Origin: JBBEAM01 sp942491105
GTDB lineage: Bacteria > Pseudomonadota > Alphaproteobacteria > Kiloniellales > DSM-21159
Direction: 5' to 3'
DNA length: 64,000 nucleotides
Assembly (NCBI GenBank): GCA_942491105.1
Contig: CALNZX010000008.1
Location: 1 to 64,000 of the forward strand
Under the pieces are notes generated by a model. The model was not told where the DNA came from and searched no databases. It worked only from the letters and a program-made list of their open reading frames with translations. Made by a program: the position numbers and the translations under genes. This document shows positions 42,686-51,201 of this stretch, piece by piece (the stretch's first letter is position 1; every line of letters begins with the position of its first letter).

Positions 42686-44203
42686 CTACTCCCGCCTTCC
42701 TTGGTAATCGTCTCCCCGCCAGATCGTGAAACGGCGGACCTCCTCACCGCCCCTGATTAACGTTAGCTCCTTCACTTTCCGCGTCTTGGCGAATCGGTAA
42801 AGATGGTCGGGCGGTTCTTCGAATCGGAGGTCGGTGACGACTAGCGCTGTTTTCCCCATCAGGCTCGACTCGTCGTCCCAGAAATCGAACTGATCAATCT
42901 TCTCGTTCATGCAAGCGACTGGTAGCTGATCGTCGGTGACGAAGAGCATTTGTGAACAGAGGACCCAATGATGGGCCAGCCCGAATATCTTCTCTTCGGG
43001 AATCCCCTCCCCCTCAAGCTTCTTTCGCTCTTCGAGTAAGGCGTCACCGACGGCGTCCCACCCGTAGAGTTCGTTGACGATGTCGTATTTCGGTTTAATC
43101 GGCAATATCGGGTGGAAGACGTGAATATAAAACGCGACAAACATCAATCCGGCTAACGCCACGCCGATCTGATAGCCGCGCACGCGCCGCCTGAAGGCCC
43201 CGGCTTCCATCTTTCGCCATGCGTCGAGCCCCAAAGCGGGGAGCATGATCATGGCGGTCATGTAGCCGAAGGCGGGCCAATGGGGTTCGCTCTCGTTCGT
43301 CCAGGCGCAGACGATGTAGAAGAAGATGAGAGTCGGCGCCGAAAAGGCGACGAGGAGCGCATAACGCCGGTCCCCTGCGCGGGCTTTCTTGTAGCCGCTC
43401 CAGACGGCCATAAGGAGCATGACCAGTATCACCGGCGACATGTAGAGAAGTTGTCCGCCGATGAGCTGTTCGAAGTTACGAGACTCGAAGGCCGCGCCGT
43501 GGTGTCGTTCGGTCAGATGGAACCGGAAGCTTGGCCAATCGTTGGCCATGTTCCAAAAGAAGACCGGTGAAAAACAGAGAAGACCGACGGGGGCCATCAG
43601 ATAAGGTTCGATCCGGCGGAACCAGAAGCGATATTCGGGGATGGCGGCCACCAGTATCAGGGTGGAGGGTATCAGGAGTACGGCGAAATATTTCCCCAAC
43701 ATGCCGATGCCGATAACGGCGCCCATGACCGGCCAGAGCCACGCCGGACCTCCGTTGAGGACGCGCCAGAGGAGAAGAACGTAGAGAAGGTAGCAGACCG
43801 CCGACGGGATGTCGGGGACCATCTGCAAAGCGCCAATGCCGAACATCGGAACGATATTAAAGGTCAGAATGGCGTAGAAAGCGACCCGGCGGTCGTCGAA
43901 GAGAACGACTGACAGTCGATAGAAGATGACGCCGATAACGACAAAGAGCAGGGCCGACGGGAACCGAACCCAGAACGACGTGTCGCCGCCGATGTCGGTG
44001 AAGAGTCGGATAAGCCACGCCACCAACGGCGGATGATCGTAGTACGACAGGTCGAATCGTTGCGACCAGGCCCAATAGTAGCTTTCGGAATCGCCCAAGC
44101 CGGTCTGCCCCATAACGAGGAGACGAAAGAGAAAAAAGCCGCCGATCAGGGCGAAGCTGGCGGGACCGTAGGAGGCCGATGGGTCGATGCGACGCTGGCT
44201 CAC
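42686..44203 (-). CDS. ArnT/PMT-like membrane glycosyltransferase (GT39 type)
   Basis: 505 residues, about a dozen membrane helices. The acidic start motif GDSESYYWAWSQRFDLSYYDHPP is cut short here to the key part, GDSESYYWAW, the donor/acceptor site motif of PMT_2 enzymes, followed by FWVRFPSALLFVVIG. Such enzymes move sugars from polyprenyl phosphates to proteins or lipid A in the periplasm. It occupies the position where lpxB often follows lpxI. GTG start overlaps the lpxI stop by GTGA, so it belongs to the lipid A operon. Confidence 0.85.
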   Translation of the reverse strand: MSQRRIDPSASYGPASFALIGGFFLFRLLVMGQTGLGDSESYYWAWSQRFDLSYYDHPPLVAWLIRLFTDIGGDTSFWVRFPSALLFVVIGVIFYRLSVVLFDDRRVAFYAILTFNIVPMFGIGALQMVPDIPSAVCYLLYVLLLWRVLNGGPAWLWPVMGAVIGIGMLGKYFAVLLIPSTLILVAAIPEYRFWFRRIEPYLMAPVGLLCFSPVFFWNMANDWPSFRFHLTERHHGAAFESRNFEQLIGGQLLYMSPVILVMLLMAVWSGYKKARAGDRRYALLVAFSAPTLIFFYIVCAWTNESEPHWPAFGYMTAMIMLPALGLDAWRKMEAGAFRRRVRGYQIGVALAGLMFVAFYIHVFHPILPIKPKYDIVNELYGWDAVGDALLEERKKLEGEGIPEEKIFGLAHHWVLCSQMLFVTDDQLPVACMNEKIDQFDFWDDESSLMGKTALVVTDLRFEEPPDHLYRFAKTRKVKELTLIRGGEEVRRFTIWRGDDYQGRRE

Positions 44204-45030
44204 GGGGTCCTCTCAACAGAACGGGCGACGAAGACGATGCCGTGAAGGTCGCAGGCGGTGATCACTTTCTCAAGCCCCACCACAATGGTCGCCCCCGCTT
44301 CGATGGCGAGAACCGTCATTTCGGCTTCGACCATCGACGCGACGGTACCGAGTCCGACGGTGGGGATATCGAACCGTTGGTCTTGCTGCGGTTTGGCCAC
44401 TTTGCAGACGACCCCTCCCCCTTTGCATAAGGGACCGGCCCGTTTGATGGTTTCGTCGGTCCCGTCGATGGCTTCGACGGCGACCACAGCGCCTTCTTTG
44501 ACGACCACGGTTTGGCCGATATCGAGCGCTCCGATTCCTTTGGCCATCCGCAGGCCGAAGGCGATGTCGTTCTCCTGCTCGGGGGTCGGCTCTCGCGTCG
44601 TAAATAGCTGCGGCCTCGGCATGAGCGATTTCAGCATGGTCGACTGGTCGGCGACTTCGAACCCGTCTCTCTCCAGCGCGTCAACGATGCCTATCATGAG
44701 GGCGTCGTCACTCTTGAGATCGAGACGTCGGAGAATGGAGAGGGCTTTCATGTCGAACTTCGGGTTTTCATACAACACCCGTTTATCGACTTTGCCGATG
44801 AAGGTGACCTTTTTGCACCCGGCGGCTTTGAGGGTTTCGATGGTCTTGCCGGCTTGGGCTAGGCCGATCCGGTGGGTTTTGTCGGCGATACCGGCGAGCT
44901 GGTCGTACGACTCCTGATCGAAGGTGATGGCGACGACGTTCCATCCCATACCTTGAGCCGCTTCCACCAGAAGACGGGGGAGTTCGCCCCGACCGGCAAG
45001 GAGACCCAGCGGCGCGTCGGTGAGGGGCAT
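44200..45030 (-). CDS. lpxI: UDP-2,3-diacylglucosamine pyrophosphatase LpxI
   Basis: 276 residues. LpxI (DUF1009) hydrolyses UDP-2,3-diacylglucosamine to lipid X, as LpxH does in enterics. Motifs: LGLLAGRGELPRLLVEAA, KVTFIGKVDKRVLY, GQTVVVKEGAVVAVEAIDGT, KPQQDQRFDIPTVGLGT and the C-terminal GLEKVITACDLHGI. I start at ATG 45030, which shares its first base with the upstream stop (TGATG). Followed by the GT39 gene. Confidence 0.92.
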   Translation of the reverse strand: MPLTDAPLGLLAGRGELPRLLVEAAQGMGWNVVAITFDQESYDQLAGIADKTHRIGLAQAGKTIETLKAAGCKKVTFIGKVDKRVLYENPKFDMKALSILRRLDLKSDDALMIGIVDALERDGFEVADQSTMLKSLMPRPQLFTTREPTPEQENDIAFGLRMAKGIGALDIGQTVVVKEGAVVAVEAIDGTDETIKRAGPLCKGGGVVCKVAKPQQDQRFDIPTVGLGTVASMVEAEMTVLAIEAGATIVVGLEKVITACDLHGIVFVARSVERTP

Positions 45031-46017
45031 CAGGCCAGCGAAAGGTTTTTGCAAGTCGAGTTGAGGGTGTCGAGCACCCCCAACGCGACCCGAAGGCTCA
45101 TCAGTTCGTTCTCCACCGAGGTGTGACGATGGGCGCCGTTGGTGGCGCAGTCGAGGAAGTGGGTCAGTTCGAGTTTTAACGGATTGTCCCGGTGGACGAA
45201 GATTCGCTCGATCACCGATTCTTGCCGATATTTCAACTCCGACTGGCGGACTTCATGCTGCGACGACGCTTGCCGGTGGATGAGGATATCTTGGTGGGCG
45301 AAGTCGAGGAAGATATACTCCTTTTCCTGCGTGATCGCCATGGTCCTGATTTTTTCCTGGGTCGCCCGGCTGGCGAGAACGCTGGCGATACAGCCGTTGT
45401 CGAACTGGAACTGGACCTGCACGACGTCTTCGCGTGTGGTGAAGATCGACGTCCCCATGACGTGGGTATCGACCACCGGCGAGGCGACGAGGTTCAACAG
45501 GATATCGATGTCGTGGATCATCAGGTCGAGCACGACGCCTGCGTCTTTAATGCGGGGATCGAAAGGACCCATGCGGCGCGACTCGATCATGATCGGGTTC
45601 TGGACGATCTTTCGCAACTCTTGCACGGCGCCGTTGAACCGCTCGACGTGGCCGACGTGGAGGGCGAGGTCTTTTTTCGCGGCTATGTCGAAGAGGTCTT
45701 CGGCATGGGCGAAGCTGTTGCAGATCGGCTTTTCGACGATGCAGTGAACCCCGGCTTCGAGACAATCTTTGGCGATCTCGTAATGGAGCGAGGTGGGGGG
45801 CGGCGATAGAGACGGCGTCGACTTTGTCGAGTATCTCTTTGTAGTCCCGGTAATGTTTCGTCTTGTAGCGGGCGGCCAGCGTCCCTCCCCGTTCGGCGTC
45901 GGGGTCGATGACGGCGACAAGGTTGACGTCGGCCATCTCGGCGTAGATGCCGACGTGATAACCGCCCATTCGGCCGACGCCGATGACGGCGACGTTAGTT
46001 TTCTCGTTCATATTCAT
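45030..46017 (-). pseudogene. Gfo/Idh/MocA oxidoreductase (GnnA-like), frame-broken
   Basis: About 329 codons. Rossmann start VAVIGVGRMGGYHVGIYAEM, then VDAVSIAAP. The frame then fails in a six-G run on the plus strand (45795-45800), and restored in the next frame reads TSLHYEIAKDCLEAGVHCIVEKP, the family's GxxVxxEKP catalytic motif. Position between lpxA and lpxI is where GnnA (UDP-GlcNAc 3-dehydrogenase for 3-amino lipid A) lies in many genomes; gnnB is not in view. The break is one added base and may be a sequence error. Confidence 0.85.
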
Positions 46018-46074
46018 CCTATTTCAAGGAGACCGCCAAGACTCCTTGTCTATGTCGTATCGTTACAAAACCGG

Positions 46075-46853
46075 CTAGAGGGCCAGTCCCCGCTTCGATT
46101 CTACTTTGGCAAAGTCTACCAAACATTTGACCATACCATCCACCTGCATTTCAGCCTCGATCCGGGCGATGGCTTCTTTCGGAACCAGCCCCGAGTGGGT
46201 CAAAAGCTTATAGGCCGCTTTCATTCTCAGTCGTTCATCCGGTCCGACACCCCGTCGTTTCATCCCGACGCTGTTTAACCCTTCCGGTTTTGAAGGGTTG
46301 CCGACCACCATGAAACCGGGGGGAACGTCCTGCACAATGCGGGTCATTCCCCCAATCATCGCCATGCTTCCGACACGGACGAACTGATGCAGACCGGTAC
46401 CGCCCCGCCGATGACGGCGTAATCGCCCACTTCGATATGCCCCGACAGTCCGGCGAGGGTGGTAATGGTCACCTCCTTGCCGAGTATGCAGTCGTGGGCG
46501 ATGTGGCTTTGGGTCATGATGTAGCATCCGTCGCCGATGACGCTACTTTTCCCTTCGTACCCGGAGCGGTGTATGGCGACCAGCTCGTTGATGAAAACGT
46601 TGTCGCCCACTTCGACCCACGAAGGGACCGGTTTCCACTTGTAGAACTGAGGATCGCCGCCGACGATGCTATTGGCGCCGACAAACGTCCCTTTCCCCAT
46701 ACGGGTCCATTGGAGCGTGGCGCGGGGACCGATACGGCAGCCGTCGCCGATCTCGACGTCGGGGCCGACAATGGCGAAGGGACCGATCTCGACGTCGTTC
46801 CCGAGACGAGCGGACGGGTCGACAAAGGCGGTGGGATGTATGACGGTCGACAT
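46075..46853 (-). pseudogene. lpxA: acyl-ACP:UDP-GlcNAc O-acyltransferase LpxA, frame-broken
   Basis: About 259 codons, the normal LpxA length. The left-handed beta-helix starts IHPTAFVDPSARLGNDVEIG, and the catalytic-His region is ITQSHIAHDC (MTQSHIAHDC). The frame breaks at about 46399-46408 at GHIEVGDYAVIGG; restoring it gives TGLHQFVRVGSMAMIGG and RIVQDVPPGFMVVGNPS. LpxA performs the first lipid A step. As it is normally essential, an assembly or sequencing error is likely. Start ATG 46853, four bases after fabZ. Confidence 0.9.
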
Positions 46854-46857
46854 TCCG

Positions 46858-47295
46858 CTACTCTCCGGCGACCATGGCGGTCAAATCGGCTTCAACGGCG
46901 ACTTCTCCGTCAACGGAGGCGATCCCTTTCACTTTCCAGAGCCGCTTTTTCTGCTTTTCGACGATCACTTCGAGCTGTAACTGATCGCCGGGAACGACCT
47001 GCCGTTTGAAGCGACAGTTATCGATAGCGGCGAAGTAGATGATCTTCCCTTTGGCGTCGTCAGTGGAGGAGGTGGCCAAGACACACGCGGTTTGCGCCAA
47101 CGCTTCGACCATCAGTACTCCCGGCATCACCGGTTTTTCGGGGAAATGGCCGGGAAAGAAGTATTCGGTACCGGTGATGTTCTTAACGGCGACGGCCCGC
47201 TCGAAGGGGACGACTTCGGTGATGCGGTCGATAAGAAGAAAGGGGTGGCGGTGGGGAAGATAATCCCGCAGTTCGTGATGCTCGATGACCGGCAT
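46858..47295 (-). CDS. fabZ: 3-hydroxyacyl-[ACP] dehydratase FabZ
   Basis: 145-residue hot-dog-fold dehydratase of fatty acid elongation. Catalytic His50 in FFPGHFPEKPVMPG and Glu64 in MVEALAQ, with LPHRHPFLLIDRI at the N-terminus. Its position between lpxD and lpxA is the classic one, linking fatty acid supply to lipid A. Six bases follow the lpxD stop. Confidence 0.96.
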   Translation of the reverse strand: MPVIEHHELRDYLPHRHPFLLIDRITEVVPFERAVAVKNITGTEYFFPGHFPEKPVMPGVLMVEALAQTACVLATSSTDDAKGKIIYFAAIDNCRFKRQVVPGDQLQLEVIVEKQKKRLWKVKGIASVDGEVAVEADLTAMVAGE

Positions 47296-47301
47296 GAAAA
47301 C

Positions 47302-48321
47302 TTACTCGCTGGATGATTGGTTGAAGGATTCTTCGAGGGTCTCGACCCTCTTTTTCAGTTTGGCGAGGTTCTCGCCCGCTTTCATAAAGGCGACGAACTC
47401 TCGGCGCGGCATGGCGCGCGTCCCTTCATAGATCCCTTTTTCGGTCAGGCTTTTGTGGACGCCGGTCATACCGGCCAGCATGACGCCGGAGGCGATTTCG
47501 ATATTGTCCGAGATCGCGCAGGCGCCCCCGATCACGACCCGGTCGCCGATCTTGGTCGACCCGCCGACGCCGGTCGTCCCGGCGATGATCACGTGAAGAC
47601 CGATGTCGCAGTTGTGCCCTACATGGCAATGATCGTCGATTTTGGTCCCAGCGCCGATTCGGGTGACACCGAAGGTGGCCCGGTCGACGGTAGAAAGGGC
47701 GCCGATCTCGACGTCGTCTTCGATGGTGACACCGCCGGTTTGCGGGATCTTAAAGAGGTTCCCCTTTTCGTCGGGAACATAGCCGAATCCGTCGGCGCCG
47801 ATGACAGAGCCGCCATGAATCCGGCATCGTTGACCGATGGCGACGCCGCAATACAACACCGCGTTTTCATAGAGAACGGTGTCGGCGCCGACACAACAGG
47901 TCTCACCCACGCGCACACCGGCTTTGAGTATAGCCCGTGGCCCTACGTTCGTTCCGGCTCCAACGGTCACCAACGGGCCGACATGCGCGGTCGGATCGAT
48001 GACGGCGGTCGGATCGACGACGGCTGAAGGGTGAACGCCGGGTCGCGGGATCGCTTCGGGAATCAAAATCCCTTGCACGCGCGCGGAAGCCAGCATGGGA
48101 TTGTCGGCGGTAAGGTAAGGGAGCCGGCTCTCCATGCCGGGGGGAAGGATCAAGGCCGATGCGGCGCACCGGGCAAGCTCTAGACGCTCCCCACTACCGG
48201 GCAAGAAAAAAGCAAGGTCCCCCTCCCCTGCTGCGGCTAGGGGGGCGACCTTTGCGATGTCGGGGTCTCCCCCTTCGCTCATGCCGAGCGAAAGGAGAGC
48301 CGCCAGTTCCGAAAGGAGCAC
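47302..48321 (-). CDS. lpxD: UDP-3-O-(3-hydroxyacyl)glucosamine N-acyltransferase LpxD
   Basis: 339 residues. An N-terminal uridine-binding domain (about 1-100) leads to a hexapeptide beta-helix with GADGFGYVPDEKGN and DDHCHVGHNCDIGLHVIIA, which contains the catalytic His region. It adds the second acyl chain to lipid A. A C-terminal helix (LKKRVETLEESF) ends it. GTG start at 48321, close behind the skp stop. Confidence 0.95.
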   Translation of the reverse strand: MLLSELAALLSLGMSEGGDPDIAKVAPLAAAGEGDLAFFLPGSGERLELARCAASALILPPGMESRLPYLTADNPMLASARVQGILIPEAIPRPGVHPSAVVDPTAVIDPTAHVGPLVTVGAGTNVGPRAILKAGVRVGETCCVGADTVLYENAVLYCGVAIGQRCRIHGGSVIGADGFGYVPDEKGNLFKIPQTGGVTIEDDVEIGALSTVDRATFGVTRIGAGTKIDDHCHVGHNCDIGLHVIIAGTTGVGGSTKIGDRVVIGGACAISDNIEIASGVMLAGMTGVHKSLTEKGIYEGTRAMPRREFVAFMKAGENLAKLKKRVETLEESFNQSSSE

Positions 48322-48326
48322 GGGGG

Positions 48327-48884
48327 TTACTTTTTCCCTTTGGTCTCGGCGTCGTAGATGCTGACGACCTGCGGGGTGACGTCGACCGATTTGTCCATGT
48401 AGAGGACGACCGGTCCACCCATGCCGGGAGTTTCCCCCTGCTCCAGAATCAGGGTGAAGCCGTTTTTCTGACCATACTCTTTGATGATCCGGGTGACGTC
48501 TTCCAGAATCTTGCGCATGGTCTGGGCCTGCTGTTGCTGGATCGAGGAACGGGTGTCTTCCTGATAGAGTTTGAACTCACGCTCTTTGCGTCGAAGATCG
48601 TTCTGCTTGTCTTGCAAAGCGTCGGGGCGAAGCATGATCTTCCCCTGATCGATCTCTTTTCTCAGTTTCTCGATATCTTCCTGCATCGCCTTGAGCTTGA
48701 CGCTCTCTTTTTCGGCCCGCGCTCTCAGAGAGAGAACGGCTGCCTTCCCGGCCACCGACTCGTCGAGAATTTTTTGAAGATTGACTCCCCCGATCTTCTC
48801 GGCGGCCAACGCGGCCGACGGGCCGGTCAGAAGGAGAATGGCGGCGAAGAATGAAAATATCCGGCCGTAGTGTGAAAGTGACAT
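48327..48884 (-). CDS. skp: OmpH/Skp family periplasmic chaperone
   Basis: 185 residues. A signal peptide (FFAAILLLTGPSAALA) leads to a core strand (KIGGVNLQKILDES) and a long coiled-coil (about 45-140) that forms the tentacles of the Skp trimer. Skp holds unfolded outer-membrane proteins in the periplasm for BamA. ATG 48884 is preferred to the longer frame. It sits just after bamA, the usual place. Confidence 0.9.
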   Translation of the reverse strand: MSLSHYGRIFSFFAAILLLTGPSAALAAEKIGGVNLQKILDESVAGKAAVLSLRARAEKESVKLKAMQEDIEKLRKEIDQGKIMLRPDALQDKQNDLRRKEREFKLYQEDTRSSIQQQQAQTMRKILEDVTRIIKEYGQKNGFTLILEQGETPGMGGPVVLYMDKSVDVTPQVVSIYDAETKGKK

Positions 48885-48888
48885 GCCT

Positions 48889-51181
48889 TTAGAACGCTCC
48901 TCCGATGGTGAAGTGGAACTCGTTGGGGCCCTCCCCTTCGCGCTGGTCCAACTTGAACCCATAGGCCATGGTGATTGGCCCGATTGGCGAGAAGAAGTGA
49001 ATGCCGAACCCCCACGCGTGTCTCATATTTTCGAGGTCATACAGCTGATCGGTGGTATTCCCGAACGCGTCATCCCCTCCGTAGACGTTACCTCTGTCGT
49101 AGAACAGGAAACCTCTGAAAAATCTTGTGAAGCGATATTGTAGTTCAACATTGAACAGAAGGGAAGCCTCGCCGCCGATCGCTTCGCCCAAGCTGTCTTT
49201 CGGGCCGATATCCCGGATGGTGAACCCTCTTAACGTAGACGGTCCCCCCATGAAGAACCGTTCGGTGATCGGTAACGGCTTATCGTCGTATCCGGCGGCC
49301 CGCCCGATTTTGGCGTGGACCATACCGATGAACTCGTTCCAGAGATGCTGGTAGTTGGAGCCCTCGGCGATGAGTCGATAGAACCGGGCGTCGCCGCCGA
49401 TCCCCGATCCTTCGGCGTAGGCGTAGAGCCGTGTTCCTTCGTCGGGGCTGTAGGGGTCGTTGCGGCTGTCGTAGGTGAGTGACGGAAAGAGCGATCCGGT
49501 GGTCAAGCTCCCTTCTTGGGCCAGAAGGTAGGAACTGGCGGTGTCGCTATTCAGAATGGTGACGTCGGCCCGCTCGTATTTGTAGCCTAATTTGAGCCAC
49601 ACATATTCGCTTAACGACCGCCCGAGACGCATGGAGCCGCCGGTGGTGACCGATTCGTAGGCGTCGTATTGGTAGGTCTTGTTATAAGCGTCAAGTCCGC
49701 CGAGGATCTCTCGATCCATGATGGCCGGTTCGGTGAAGGAGAGGGAGTAGTCGTCCCGTCGGGAGGAGTGATCGACGGAGACGCCGGAATTCTTGTCCGC
49801 GCCCGTCGAGGTTTTTCCATTTGATGGAACCTTGCACCAAAACGTTTTCGACCGACGAATAGCCGACGGCGAACGATATCTCGCCGGTATTCATCTCTTC
49901 GACTTTGGTCTCGATGTCGACGGTGTCTTCTTCGGCGCCGGAGCGTTGTTCGATATCGACACTATTGAAGTAGCCGAGTCGGTTAATCCGCTCCCGGCTC
50001 CGTCGCAGTTTCTCGGAGTCGAACAGTTCCCCTTCGTTTAAGCGGAACTGTCGGCGGATGACCCGGTCGCGGGTCTCTTCGTTGCCGGTGATGTTAATAG
50101 AGCCGATGTAGATTTTTCGCCCCTTCTCGGTTCGGACGGCGATGTTAACGAGCCGTTGATCTTCGTCGATGTCGAGCTGGGGGATGACGTTGGCGTAGGC
50201 GTATCCTTTTTGGGCGTAGAGATCGGTGATGGCGAAAATCTCTTGCCGAAAGAGGGTTTTGTTGAAGACCTCCCCTTTGGAGAGGGTCAGTTTTTCGCGT
50301 AGCTCTTCTTCGGTGTAGATGTCGTCACCTTCCACCTTGATCTCGCCGACACGATATTGCTCCCCTTCGGTGACGGGGAAGGTGATGTAGATGCTACGCC
50401 ACTCTTTGTCGATCTCGACTTCCGGATCGTCGATGCGGGCTTTGATATAGCCGTTGTCGTGATAGAAGGCTTCGAGTTTCAACAGATCGGTTTTAAGGGC
50501 GTTTTTCTTATAGGCGCCGGAGTCGGAGAAAAAGGAGGCCCAGGTGACGGCGCTCGTCTCGATCTGCCACCGTAGCGTTTGCGGCGAGAAACGGTTGACG
50601 TCGCGAAAATCGATCCGTGCGACGTTGATCTTTTTCCCTTCGTCCACATGGAACTCGACGTCGACCAGATTGTCGGGGAGCCGTTTAACGACGGTTTTGA
50701 CGTCGGTGAAATAGAATCCTTTGTTCCGATAGACTTGTCTGATGCGGCTTTCGTCCCACGGAATGAGATCTTGCCGAAAGAAGGTCCCCTTTTGGGTTTT
50801 CACCCTCAGCACGATTTCTTTGTCTTTGATCTCGGTGACGCCGTCGAGATTGATTTTATGGACGAACGGTTTCTCGGTGAAGAGATAAGTGAGAACGAGG
50901 CCGTCGTCTTCCTCTATCAGGTCGAGACGGATGGCGTCGAAAAAGCCGAGTTTATAAAGGCGCCTGATATCTTCGGCGACGGTGTCGGAATCGTAAACGT
51001 TTCCTTTGCGGCTGTGGATGTAGTAGCGGACGGTGTTCTGATCGGCCCGCTCGATTCCAACGACTCGAACGTCTTTGATATTCTTGAAGTAGTCGAGGGC
51101 GTACCCCTCCCCCGGAAAGAGGGCGGAGGTCAACAGGGCCAACGCCCCAAAGAGGGGCGCAACCAAACGAAAAGGGTTCAT
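48889..51181 (-). pseudogene. bamA: outer membrane assembly factor BamA, frame-broken in the barrel
   Basis: About 764 codons. Signal peptide, then five POTRA repeats (VRVVGIERADQNTVRYYI, KINLDGVTEIKDKEIVLRV and so on), then the barrel. The frame breaks at about 49783-49791 just after KWKNLDGRGQEF; the next frame continues GVSVDHSSRRDDYSLSFTEP to the C-terminal GPNEFHFTIGGAF with the ending aromatic, as in Omp85 proteins. BamA inserts all outer-membrane barrels and is normally essential, so a single-base sequence error is likely. Start ATG 51181. Confidence 0.9.
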
Positions 51182-51201
51182 CAACGCTCTATGGCAGGGG
51201 G

